Origin: Verrucomicrobiaceae bacterium
Lineage (GTDB): Bacteria > Verrucomicrobiota > Verrucomicrobiia > Verrucomicrobiales > Akkermansiaceae
Reading direction: 5' to 3'
Length of the DNA stretch: 64,000 bases
NCBI GenBank assembly: GCA_027484055.1
Contig: JAIXQH010000044.1
Span: forward strand, 332,325 to 396,324
Shown one piece after another: positions 18,224 through 26,600 of the stretch (positions within the stretch are counted from its first letter, which is position 1; every line of letters starts with the position of its first letter). Below the pieces are notes generated by a model that worked only from the letters and a program-made list of their open reading frames with translations, searched no databases and had not been told where the DNA came from. Both the position numbers and the translations under genes were made by a program.

Positions 18224-18874
18224 ATCGGGGAAATCACTCTTTTATGTTTTAGTTCGGGATAACGTTTCAATATTTTCTGCTGCTCCTCGGTAGGCAGCTC
18301 CGTGAACGGCATGAGTTTGTCCTGCGGGCGAGATTCTTTTTGGTTTAGGATGTCCAACAGATCCCAGTGCCGCTCAATTACATTGCTACGGGGTTCCTTG
18401 TAAGGTTTATTATAACGCGTGTAATCCATCACCAGTTTCCGTCCGTTTTCTTTCCAGTTCTTGATGATCTCACACCGGAATTCCTTGTTGATATACCAAC
18501 GCATTTCCATATCCGCCCCGAAAATTTCGGTGTGGAATTGATACTTGGGCGTGAGTTTTTTTCCCTTCCTCCAAGGAGGGCATGTCATTGTCCCGCTGAA
18601 CAAGCTTCAGGTTGATTCGGCTGTTGTCGGGATTGTGCCGGGGCCACTTCCTGCCGACGAAGACTAGCATCGGCTTGCCGGTTTTCTTGGCCATGTTGCC
18701 GTTCGGGGTGAACCAATAAACCCACGACCGCGCCGATGCGGGCGGGGAAGCGAACACCGCGACGAGCGGACCATGCGAGAGTGCCTGATTAATCGGCGCT
18801 GCTGCATTTGTGTGAAACGATGCGACGACGTTGACCATCGCCATAACGATGGCTCTAGCGGAAGGGATTTTCAT
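18220..18874 (-). pseudogene. mosaic remnant: GH106 N-terminus fused to thioredoxin/DUF protein pieces, frameshifted
   Basis: Three pieces are joined from ATG 18874. First comes a signal peptide plus the GH106 start block (SPPASARSWVYWFTPNGNM). Next is AKKTGKPMLVFVG, the thioredoxin-like segment of the protein at 48629-50536. Then comes RHNPDNSRINLK and the C-terminal about 130 residues of that same protein, with about 440 residues between the last two pieces missing. Within the third piece the frame changes at an A7 run (18556-18562, T7 on the plus strand). Reading six A's restores the match: EGKK continues as LTPKYQFHTEIF, MEMRWYINKEF, KLVMDYTRYNKPYKEP and IERHWDLLDILNQKESRPQD to the stop at 18220. 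No complete domain survives. It lies just upstream of the GH78 gene in the same orientation. Confidence 0.85.
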
Positions 18875-18921
18875 GAGACTGTTTGGTTTTGGAGATGTAT
18901 GTAGTTACTGGGGACTGACTG

Positions 18922-18957
18922 GAATGGCACGGGATTAAGCCGTATTTCGTGCCATTC
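18922..18957. repeat. perfect 10-bp inverted repeat at the break point of the GH28 remnant
   Basis: The arms GAATGGCACG (18922-18931) and CGTGCCATTC (18948-18957) are perfectly complementary around a 16-base loop. The element starts exactly where the GH28 homology stops, and the remnant's stop codon lies in the loop. There is no T-tract, so a simple terminator is unlikely. It could be a palindromic mobile-element trace or a repair scar. Confidence 0.6.
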
Positions 18958-19201
18958 GGGTCACATGGCTTTTGAGGTTCAGTGAACCGCTCAGGTATTT
19001 GCCTGGCGGCAGCAATACTAAACCACCACCGGCCTTGGCCGCAGCGTCGATGGTTTTCTGAATCGCCTCGGTGTCCATGGCGGTGCCATTCCCCAGCGCG
19101 CCGTAGTTACGGATATTAAACGTCGCCGGAGCAGCGGCCGCGCAGGGCGTCCAAGCGCTCACGGCCAGGCAGAGGACGGTAATAAAATGAACAATTTCCA
19201 T
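18935..19201 (-). pseudogene. GH28 (polygalacturonase-like) N-terminal remnant
   Basis: From ATG 19201, 88 residues are readable: a signal peptide (MEIVHFITVLCLAVSAWTPC), then FNIRNYGALGNGTAMDTEAI, IDAAAKAGGGLVLLPPGKYL and SGSLNLKSHVT. This is the first coil of the right-handed beta-helix of GH28 enzymes such as polygalacturonase or rhamnogalacturonase. Homology ends after SHVT at an inverted repeat and a stop follows within ten codons. GH28 proteins are normally over 400 residues, so more than three quarters is gone. The left end of an IS4-type element lies 44 bp upstream of the ATG. It indicates the ancestral locus could attack galacturonan backbone. Confidence 0.85.
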
Positions 19202-19245
19202 GGGGCTGAAGACAATCATTTCATATTAAATACGTGCGATCACGG

Positions 19246-20539
19246 GTATCCGGTTAACTAAGGAGCGATGATTCATGAGTTTTTAAAAGTGAGAGACTTG
19301 TGAATGAGATTTGATGCCACGCTTTTGAACTTTTCTTGGATTTCAGGCAACGTGTCGCCCGATAAACTCTGGACGCCACATCCTCTCTCAAATCCCCGAC
19401 CTCGTAGATCGCAAGACGCTTTCCCGCGTGGTCAAACGTTACGAGGCCGAGTCGCGTGTCCGCCATTTTGGCTGCCGCCAGCAACTCATTTGCATGGTCT
19501 TCGCCCAGCTGACTTGGCGGGAAGGACTCCGTGACATCGCCGCCTGCCTCAATGCTAGACCTTCGAATTTGCATCATCTCGGGTTCAGTCAACCTATTGC
19601 CAAATCCACTCTCGCGGATGCCAACGAACAACGCGATTGGCGGCTCTGGGAAGACCTTGCCAAGGGCCTCATGCGCAAGGCCCGCGCCCTGTATGTCGGC
19701 GAGGAATTCGGACTGGACCTCGACAACACCATCTATGCCCTCGACTCGACGACCATCGACCTCTCGCTGACCCTCTTCCCATGGGCCGCCTTCCGGCAGA
19801 CCATGGCGGGCATCAAGATGCACACCCAGATCGACCTGAGGGGTCCTATTCCAACCTGCATCCACATCACCGGAGCACGTCAGCATGACGTGGGCTGGCT
19901 TGACAGCCTGCTGTTTGAACCTGGCGCATTCTATCTGATGGATCGCGGCTACATGGATTTCGCCCGCCTCTTCCTCATTGCAAACGCGGGCGCCTTCTTC
20001 GTCACGCGAGCTAAAAGCATACTGCAATTCACCCGGCACTACTCGCTGCCGGTGGATCGCTTCACCGGTTTGCGAAGCGACCATGTCGGCAAACCTAGTC
20101 TCGCCAAATCGCGAAACGCCTTTCCTGCACTTCTGAGAAAAGTCCGCTACTACGACTCGGAAACCGAAAGGGAACTGATCTTTCTCACCAACAACCTTGA
20201 GATCCCTGCCCTGACAGTTGCCATGCTCTACAAGATGCGTTGGCGAATCGAGCTGTTCTTCCGATGGATCAAGCAGCATTTGCGGATCAAGCACTTTTAC
20301 GGCACAAGTCCAAACGCGGTGAAGACGCAGATATGGATCGAGGTGACCACCTATCTGATGGTCGCGATCATTCATAAGCAGATGAAACTGCCTGGCACCC
20401 TCCACAGAACTTTGCAGCTTTTGAGCGTTCATCCTTTCGAGAAAGTGACTCTAAATGAGCTACTTACAGAATCGGACCACAGAACTAGTGATGACCGTGA
20501 ACGTAACCAATTAAATTTGTATGGGTTATAACCGGACAC
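19246..20539 (+). mobile_element. IS4-family insertion sequence
   Basis: The element is bounded by imperfect inverted repeats: GTATCCGGTTAACTA at 19246-19260 and, reversed, GTGTCCGGTTATAAC at 20525-20539. They enclose one transposase gene on the plus strand, opposite to the surrounding genes. I could not identify a target duplication. It separates the SGNH hydrolase gene from the GH28 remnant and so may interrupt minus-strand transcription into the genes below 19.2 kb. Confidence 0.75.
19428..20531 (+). CDS. IS4-family transposase (DUF4372-type N-terminus), start codon in doubt
   Basis: A DDE transposase of 367 residues from GTG 19428. Visible family motifs are FAQLTWREGLRDI, STLADANEQRDWR, YALDSTTIDLSL with the first Asp, GIKMHTQIDLRG, YLMDRGYMDFARL with the second Asp, FFVTRAKS, and the Y-x2-R-W-x-IE-FF-x-IKQ signature (YKMRWRIELFFRWIKQ). 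Homology to the family's N-terminus continues upstream in the same frame to codon 19362, where relatives begin with Met-Asn-x-Gly and this copy reads ATA AAC TCT GGA. No ATG, GTG or TTG exists between the preceding in-frame stop (19326) and 19428. The copy is therefore either initiated at ATA, shortened to GTG, or inactive. Confidence 0.9.
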   Translation: MVKRYEAESRVRHFGCRQQLICMVFAQLTWREGLRDIAACLNARPSNLHHLGFSQPIAKSTLADANEQRDWRLWEDLAKGLMRKARALYVGEEFGLDLDNTIYALDSTTIDLSLTLFPWAAFRQTMAGIKMHTQIDLRGPIPTCIHITGARQHDVGWLDSLLFEPGAFYLMDRGYMDFARLFLIANAGAFFVTRAKSILQFTRHYSLPVDRFTGLRSDHVGKPSLAKSRNAFPALLRKVRYYDSETERELIFLTNNLEIPALTVAMLYKMRWRIELFFRWIKQHLRIKHFYGTSPNAVKTQIWIEVTTYLMVAIIHKQMKLPGTLHRTLQLLSVHPFEKVTLNELLTESDHRTSDDRERNQLNLYGL

Positions 20540-20627
20540 TTGTGTTTTAATGTATTTATTCTTCATTATGGTATTTGATATACAGGGCGATTATAAGATC
20601 TTGATCAGTTGACTTGCGTATGACGTG

Positions 20628-21401
20628 CTATTTCATCATCTCGGTGAGAAGCGGTTTCATTGCGTCATACCATAAATCATAACCTTTCGCATTCGGGTGC
20701 AGCATGTCTGGCATGATATCGCCGGGAATTTCACCGGACTCGTCCAGAAACACTTTCCCGATGTCGAGATAGCGGGTCATCTTGCCGTCATCGAGTTTGC
20801 AGATGATGGCATTGATCGCCTTGGTTTTTTCCCGAACTTCGGAATCTTTTTTACTGCGAGGGAACACGCCCAAAAGGAGCAATTTCGTATTCGGGAGCTT
20901 GGCGTGAATGGTTTGTACGATCTTGGTCACTCCGGCGGCGGCCCAGTTTGGATCTTCGTCGGGGCACTGGCCGACATTGTTGGTGCCTACCATCAGCACG
21001 ACGACCTTGGGGTTGATTCCGTCAAGCTCGCCATTGGTGAGGCGCCCCAATACGTGTTCAGTGCGCTCGCCGCCCACTCCGAAGTTCGCCGGCTTGTAGG
21101 GAGCAAACTTCAGCCAGCTCCACTCTCCTTTGCGTGAAAAATAATCGGTGATCGAGTCACCGATAAACAGCAGGCCGATTTCTCCCTGCGTCTTGCGATA
21201 CATAAACTCCGCATGCCGCGGCGCGTTTTTAAGGATCGGCGTCACCGCGTCCTCCGGCGTGCGGGGCTTGGTTGCTGGCTTGGAGGGCACGGCCGGGGCG
21301 GGCGCCGAGGTTTGGGCGAGGAGCGGAGAACCTGCGAGCGAAGCAAGGGTGACCGCCATGAAGCAGGCGGCCAAACTGAATGTGGAATAGATGGATTTCA
21401 T
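20628..21401 (-). CDS. SGNH/GDSL-type esterase
   Basis: A secreted SGNH hydrolase of 257 residues with a signal peptide (MKSIYSTFSLAACFMAVTLA) and a proline/alanine-rich linker. The four SGNH blocks are present: GDSITD with Ser83, GVGGERTEHVLGRL with the block II Gly, VGTNN with Asn in block III, and DMLHPNAKGY with Asp232 and His235. The GGERTEHVL pattern resembles acetylhydrolases of the PAF-AH beta-like group. In this locus it most likely removes acetyl groups from pectic sugars before the rhamnosidases act, but the substrate is inferred from context only. It is the last gene before the IS element. Confidence 0.88.
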   Translation of the reverse strand: MKSIYSTFSLAACFMAVTLASLAGSPLLAQTSAPAPAVPSKPATKPRTPEDAVTPILKNAPRHAEFMYRKTQGEIGLLFIGDSITDYFSRKGEWSWLKFAPYKPANFGVGGERTEHVLGRLTNGELDGINPKVVVLMVGTNNVGQCPDEDPNWAAAGVTKIVQTIHAKLPNTKLLLLGVFPRSKKDSEVREKTKAINAIICKLDDGKMTRYLDIGKVFLDESGEIPGDIMPDMLHPNAKGYDLWYDAMKPLLTEMMK

Positions 21402-21506
21402 AACGACTTTTTCTAATTTTGATCCACCCAGTCGGGCGATTCGGTGTTGGTTTTGTAGATAACTGAAATCATTAAGCGGGGCTTAGAACGGCCAAGATTT
21501 GACCTG

Positions 21507-23471
21507 CTATTCCGTCGATGAGAACTTGTAGAAGACCACGCCGTGCGGGTTCGGACTCACGGTTACTGTTTGATCGACCACGCCGATATCGGCGCGCTTC
21601 CACAGGTCGCGGACAAGGTATTTACCGCCCATGCCCAGTGCTTTCATATCCACAGTTTTCTCAATGGGCTCGCGGCCGCGGTTGAAGAAGCCGACAGCCT
21701 TGGAACCGTCTTCCAAATCCTTCACCCAGACTTCGAAGGGGCCGTCCACCAGTTTCTTGCGGGCAGGTTTTCCCAATGGATCCTGGTTGATATCCAGCAC
21801 ATCGTCATTGGTGAGCAACCGGAGCATGAATTCATCGGCTTTTTCCAAATCGCAGCTCATCCAGAGCGAGGCAGACATCAAAGACCACATGCTCATCTGG
21901 AGGTATCGCTCGTCGTGAGTAATGCCGCAGGGTTTGTCCCAGGCAAATCCCGAGATCAGCGAGTCCAGATCAAGCCAGTGGCCCGGCCCGCCGAACTGCG
22001 CCCAGCGATCGTTGGCAAAGGCGATGGTTTGCAAGTGCTCCCAATGACCTAGCAGGTCGTTGGTCGTGCGCCAGGAGTTGGCGTGTTTCACATAGGTACC
22101 GCCGTTCTCAAAAACCCCGCGGTTGGAAAGGCCGCAGTGCATATCCCGCCCTGATTGCTTGAGGGCTTCCGCGACCTGAATAATTTCATTGGGTTTCTGG
22201 TAATGCCAGTCCCACTTGCAATAGTCGAAGCCCCATTCCCCAAATTGCTTTGCATCCTGGTTCAGGAATGAATACGGGCCGACTTGGAATACTTGTTTAT
22301 CTCTCTCGCTACTCCATTTCCCATCCGGGGTGGCCGCAGTGCCGCCTGGAAATCTGCCATACGAGGTCATCCACGGGGTATGATAAATGCCCGCTTTCAG
22401 GCCCAGGTTATGAATCTTATCACAAAGGCCCTTCATGTCCGGGAACTTTTCGTTGGCTTGCAATGCGTTATCTTTGCCTCCGCGTTGTCCTTGCCAGCCA
22501 TCATCAATATTCACGTAAAGATAGCCGTGATCCTTCAGGCCCAGGCTGACTATCAACTCGGCGGCCTTCTCCACTCCGCGCTGATCCACCTTCTTCAGCA
22601 AGACGTTCCAACTGCTCCAGCCCATGGGAGGGCTCAATGAGAGTTGATCTCCAACAACAATCTTCAGTTCACGTTCGGCGACACCGAGTTCATTGCGCGC
22701 CGACAACATCACGCGATGCTCGGCTTTGTCTTTCAAACGGCCGGTGATGCGTCCGGTCTGGGAATCCAACTCAAGACCATCGGGGAGATTCTGGGCCGAG
22801 AAAGTCATCGGCTTCTTGCCGCTTGCGGTCACGGTGAAAAGGAAGGGCGACCCGGGGCGTACACCAAAAACGCGACCCCCGGTGATTCTGGGCGTTTCCG
22901 GTCCCTTGGGAGTGACGAAAACAGCTGCCGGATCGGGCTTGGGTTTGGAATAGACGGGCGTGGGGCAAAACCCCGAATAGCTAATGGCCATGTCCGCAAA
23001 GGTCACTTGCGCGTCGTCATACAGGTCGCCTGCAAAATCGGTTAAAACCTCCAGTTGCTTCACCCCTTTGAGATCCACGTTCATGGCAACGGGGGGCTGC
23101 CCCGACTTCAGGGGGCCGCTGGACCATAATCTCTTGTTATCCCCGTAAATCAATACCTCGGCGCATTCGGTGAACCGGTTGGCGACCGCATCATCGATCC
23201 CCACCTTGCCCGTGAGCGATTGTGACTGTCCCTTGAGATCGTAGGTGAACAGAGTGTTTGCCAATGCCGTATAAGCATTGGACTGGGGCTGCCCGCCCAG
23301 ACTCGGATCCCGACCCTTTACAACTCGGGGGGTACCATATTTGGCCGCGGTTTTCAGGCCAAAATCTTTCAGGTTGACCGTTTGAATGCCGGTATCGGCA
23401 GCGACTGCCGAGCCGAAGACGCATAAGCACAGTGCGAAATGGAACAAGTTCTTAATCATTTTCGTTTTCAT
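21507..23471 (-). CDS. alpha-galactosidase-like GH27 with NPCBM and Ig-like domains
   Basis: A secreted protein of 654 residues; signal peptide MKTKMIKNLFHFALCLCVFG. An NPCBM-like binding module spans about 28-165, a putative Ig (He_PIG) domain about 190-272 (GLELDSQTGRITGRLKDKAEH), and the GH27 barrel starts at LSPPMGWSSWN. The nucleophile is expected at D421 in DYCKWDWHYQ and the acid/base at D501 in GHWLDLDSL. The C-terminal beta-sandwich includes DINQDPLGKPARK. GH27 enzymes release terminal alpha-galactose, and some remove beta-L-arabinopyranose, which would suit arabinogalactan side chains. The modular N-terminus is longer than in minimal GH27 enzymes. It lies 105 bp upstream of the esterase gene in the same direction. 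Confidence 0.92.
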   Translation of the reverse strand: MKTKMIKNLFHFALCLCVFGSAVAADTGIQTVNLKDFGLKTAAKYGTPRVVKGRDPSLGGQPQSNAYTALANTLFTYDLKGQSQSLTGKVGIDDAVANRFTECAEVLIYGDNKRLWSSGPLKSGQPPVAMNVDLKGVKQLEVLTDFAGDLYDDAQVTFADMAISYSGFCPTPVYSKPKPDPAAVFVTPKGPETPRITGGRVFGVRPGSPFLFTVTASGKKPMTFSAQNLPDGLELDSQTGRITGRLKDKAEHRVMLSARNELGVAERELKIVVGDQLSLSPPMGWSSWNVLLKKVDQRGVEKAAELIVSLGLKDHGYLYVNIDDGWQGQRGGKDNALQANEKFPDMKGLCDKIHNLGLKAGIYHTPWMTSYGRFPGGTAATPDGKWSSERDKQVFQVGPYSFLNQDAKQFGEWGFDYCKWDWHYQKPNEIIQVAEALKQSGRDMHCGLSNRGVFENGGTYVKHANSWRTTNDLLGHWEHLQTIAFANDRWAQFGGPGHWLDLDSLISGFAWDKPCGITHDERYLQMSMWSLMSASLWMSCDLEKADEFMLRLLTNDDVLDINQDPLGKPARKKLVDGPFEVWVKDLEDGSKAVGFFNRGREPIEKTVDMKALGMGGKYLVRDLWKRADIGVVDQTVTVSPNPHGVVFYKFSSTE

Positions 23472-23675
23472 AAATTTATCTTTTTAAATGCGAGGTAATA
23501 CTGGTGCTAAAGCTGCCATGGATGAGAGGATTGAAGTGAATGAACTTGATTGGAATCAGCCAGTCTAGGATACATCTAACTAGATTACTAGATTTTGCCA
23601 GAACTTGTGGTTTCGGCGCTTTGGGTTTGATCTGCGAAACTGTGGTCGAAGTCCCCTTTAATTTAGAGTCGGTTA

Positions 23676-26573
23676 TCATTTATTGTAATGCAGTTTGATC
23701 GAGTTCACATACATGCTTCCGCCTGAATTGACCCTCGGGATCAGCACGAGTGTAACACGTTTACTACCCGTCCATTTACTGGCCGCCTTTAGATCTACGA
23801 GCGTCTTGCCGATGGCGGTGCTGTAGTTGATGAGTGTAGAGGTTTTGTTTTTTTCATCGCGCATCCGCAGGGTGAATTTGCCGCGGACCTCGTGAACATT
23901 GAGTTCAAGCCGGGGATCGCGGTCAAAATCCACATCCACCTCCGTTGACATGCTGGGATCGCTCATGGGACTCGCCATGAACTTGGCCAGACAATACTCG
24001 TGAAGATTACGACGGCTGGGCCTGAACTCCGCCATTCCATCAGCGATAAGAATCTGCCCGTCGCCTTGAATCTTCCATTTGGAAGCATCTTTGAAATCGT
24101 CGATCACTACCGTGCTCCCTTGAAAGCAATCGAGGGTGACGGTTCTGTTCCAAAGCGGGATTCGGGAATTGGAAAACTCGATTTTCACCTGCTTTCCCGA
24201 CAACTCGCGTGGCGCGGTGATCATGATGGAGTGACTGACTTTACTGCCTCTTTCGACGCCGGGGTGCTTCCACTGGGTCTGCTCTGCGGTGAAACCGGAA
24301 GGCAGTTTCCACGTGACCACTCCGTCCGCGCCCAGCTTCCCGTCGGGATTGTAGAGATCAATGTCCACAGCGACCGTGGAACCGGGCGTGATCGCATCAT
24401 CACGGCTGGTGACCACGAATTGTGAGGATTCGCGAGTAAGGTCAACAAGGTCCGATGCACCGACAAAATCAAACTGCGCGGGATTCAGTCCTTCGATGAT
24501 CCGTTTTTTGATGGAAGGAGGCAGCCGCCTTTCAAGGCAGATAAAAAACGGGGGAGAGTGTTGAGCGCTGATATTGCGCAGGAGTTCGATCATGTAAGGC
24601 ACTACCTCCGCGATCCGATCGGTGTTGTTATAATTGAACGGCGGCCAAGGAACCGAGGGCTTGTAGAGGTCACTTGCGCCTTCCAGCACAAGCGGCGTCC
24701 CATCCTTCAGGTAAAGGTTTTGATATCTACCCGAAATCTGCTTCTGAAAGAGCCGGATGGGAGGATTGGCTCCCGGCTCGTACCACCTCGGGAAGGGATA
24801 CTGCATGCATGGATCCCAGATCATCATCCCTTCCATGCCCGCTTGTGCGGCGAGCCGTCGAGTTTCATCAATGAGAGGGAAAATCACTTTTTCATCCCCC
24901 AGCACGGATGAAGGATAGGTATAGAGAGCGCCCGTTGGCGCGATGAGGAAGGTATCTTTCGGACTGGCCGTTTTGGTAAAATACTCAACGGCAGCGGGAA
25001 TGCATTTATAAGCGGTGGGAGAAAAGGTCCATGTCATCGGCACCTTTCCCCGGTCAGGATCCAGCCAGTTGCCGTCATTCCACCACAAGCTCATGAATCC
25101 GTTAGGGGTGTCACCGGGATTCACCCCGAAACACACGTAATATTTGTTTTCCAACGATTTACCCGGGGTTTCATTCCGGGGAAACCGGACAGACCCGCTG
25201 GTGGGAACCTTCGACCAGAAACTGAGATTGGCCGCGCCGCTGTGGAACATGCCGTGCCCATTGGCAGTTAGAATGGTCACGGATTTCCATTCCTCTCCGA
25301 CCCACCCGAGCATGGTGCCGGGCCGTTTGAGATGATGCATCACCGGGTCGAGCAATGGAGCCATGGCATAAGGGTTCTGCTGCACCTTTCCTTTGGCATC
25401 CATTTTCTGGAAGACGAATGCTTTGTTGGAAACTGCGAAATCAATGCCCCTGGTGTTGAACCAGCCGGGTTGGGCGGCGAACGCGTATTGGTCACTCGTT
25501 TTAGGCAGCAGCTCGCTGACGGCCCATTGCCAGGCTGCCTCAGGATCGGTGAATCGTTTGCTCAGATCCATCTTGGTCTGCAATCCGGCGAACCAATCGC
25601 GCTGGGCCGATTCCTCCTTCACGAGGGCCTTATTCGCATCAAGGAGCCGGAAGCTTTTGATCTGAAGACCGGAAGCTTCGTTCGGGACGATAAATCTAAC
25701 CAAGGTGCGCCTCCGCCCCTCCACCAGGTTCGGAATTTTCCTCAGGTCGTAGCGCAGCACTCCGTCCCGTTTCGTGTTTTTCTCGATCCAGACCCAGGAA
25801 TTCTGTCCTGTATGAACGGCTCCTTGGTCAAAAATGAGCGACCAGACATCGCCAAGATTCTTTGTCTCTACCTCCAAAAAAGGAGTCTTGCTGATATCAA
25901 TGCTGAGCCAGGTCTGAAGCCCGGCGGATTCGGCATGGATTTCAAGATTGTGACCAGACAATCCACTGCGTCTCCGGATGATGGTGCCGCTCGGATCATA
26001 GGTGGCGTCAGAACGAAACGATTCCCAAAAGGGGTTCCGGCGCTCAAACCGGTCTTCAACCCGCCAGTCCTTGCCGGATAGGAGAGTGCTGCGCCGCGCC
26101 GCCACTGAATCACTGAGCGGCAGAAGGTTCTCGAGGCCGGCAAGGGTCGCAGCGATACAACCCTGTTCGTATCGGGTCCCGTCATACCGTGTGATTCCTT
26201 TAAGCAAACCCTCTGATTTAAAAATCTCGATGGCTTCTCCGAATGACGTCCATTTGAATCGATAACCTTTTTCCCGCGCCAGATAGTCCATGAAGACCTG
26301 ATCTTCCGGGCCGAACTTGTGGAAATAAGCGCGCACAAAAAGCCGCGGAGCGTCCCGGTTCACGATGCCTTGCAGGGCGGTCAGAGTGAAAATCTCGTTG
26401 GCATCGTCGATTCCGGCTGCATCGACGACATACACTAAATGTGGATCTTTTTTGGGAAGCGACTGCGCACTTGAGGGTGCGGGTGAAGCAAAGGTGATCC
26501 CGGCAAGGATCAGCCCCAGCAGCATTGAGCCCGCACGAGCCAGAAGTTTTCCATTATGAAGTTGGTAATACAT
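23676..26573 (-). CDS. GxGYxYP-family putative glycoside hydrolase, copy 2
   Basis: A secreted protein of 965 residues and the most divergent of three family members here. The N-terminal block reads LVYVVDAAGIDDANEIFTLT and LQGIVNRDAPRLFV. The family motif is closest to the canonical form in this copy, APTGALYTYPSSV. As in the others, a beta-sandwich insert (about 185-325) and C-terminal beta-rich modules flank the central domain. The signal peptide is preceded by a charged stretch (MYYQLHNGKLLARAG), and an internal start is possible. It sits 27 bp downstream of a GH106 gene, consistent with one transcript. Function is unproven. Confidence 0.83.
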   Translation of the reverse strand: MYYQLHNGKLLARAGSMLLGLILAGITFASPAPSSAQSLPKKDPHLVYVVDAAGIDDANEIFTLTALQGIVNRDAPRLFVRAYFHKFGPEDQVFMDYLAREKGYRFKWTSFGEAIEIFKSEGLLKGITRYDGTRYEQGCIAATLAGLENLLPLSDSVAARRSTLLSGKDWRVEDRFERRNPFWESFRSDATYDPSGTIIRRRSGLSGHNLEIHAESAGLQTWLSIDISKTPFLEVETKNLGDVWSLIFDQGAVHTGQNSWVWIEKNTKRDGVLRYDLRKIPNLVEGRRRTLVRFIVPNEASGLQIKSFRLLDANKALVKEESAQRDWFAGLQTKMDLSKRFTDPEAAWQWAVSELLPKTSDQYAFAAQPGWFNTRGIDFAVSNKAFVFQKMDAKGKVQQNPYAMAPLLDPVMHHLKRPGTMLGWVGEEWKSVTILTANGHGMFHSGAANLSFWSKVPTSGSVRFPRNETPGKSLENKYYVCFGVNPGDTPNGFMSLWWNDGNWLDPDRGKVPMTWTFSPTAYKCIPAAVEYFTKTASPKDTFLIAPTGALYTYPSSVLGDEKVIFPLIDETRRLAAQAGMEGMMIWDPCMQYPFPRWYEPGANPPIRLFQKQISGRYQNLYLKDGTPLVLEGASDLYKPSVPWPPFNYNNTDRIAEVVPYMIELLRNISAQHSPPFFICLERRLPPSIKKRIIEGLNPAQFDFVGASDLVDLTRESSQFVVTSRDDAITPGSTVAVDIDLYNPDGKLGADGVVTWKLPSGFTAEQTQWKHPGVERGSKVSHSIMITAPRELSGKQVKIEFSNSRIPLWNRTVTLDCFQGSTVVIDDFKDASKWKIQGDGQILIADGMAEFRPSRRNLHEYCLAKFMASPMSDPSMSTEVDVDFDRDPRLELNVHEVRGKFTLRMRDEKNKTSTLINYSTAIGKTLVDLKAASKWTGSKRVTLVLIPRVNSGGSMYVNSIKLHYNK

Positions 26574-26600
26574 ATCTTAAATTTTCCGTCGATCTCGCTA

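Noticed and set aside
18922-18957. Intrinsic terminator at the GH28 remnant
   Set aside because: The stem is good, but the 16-base loop is long and no T-run follows on either strand.
19254-20432. A 392-codon minus-strand frame across the IS
   Set aside because: Antisense of the transposase; the plus-strand protein has clear IS4-family motifs.
11395-23596. Shared word TAACTAGAT upstream of the GxGYxYP gene (about 11400) and of the GH27 gene (about 23580)
   Set aside because: Only nine bases match in AT-rich sequence, without consistent spacing or orientation to the starts.
23476-23679. A 67-codon minus-strand frame between GH27 and GxGYxYP copy 2
   Set aside because: No signal peptide or homology; it fills a 204-bp gap with lower GC and is more likely untranslated.
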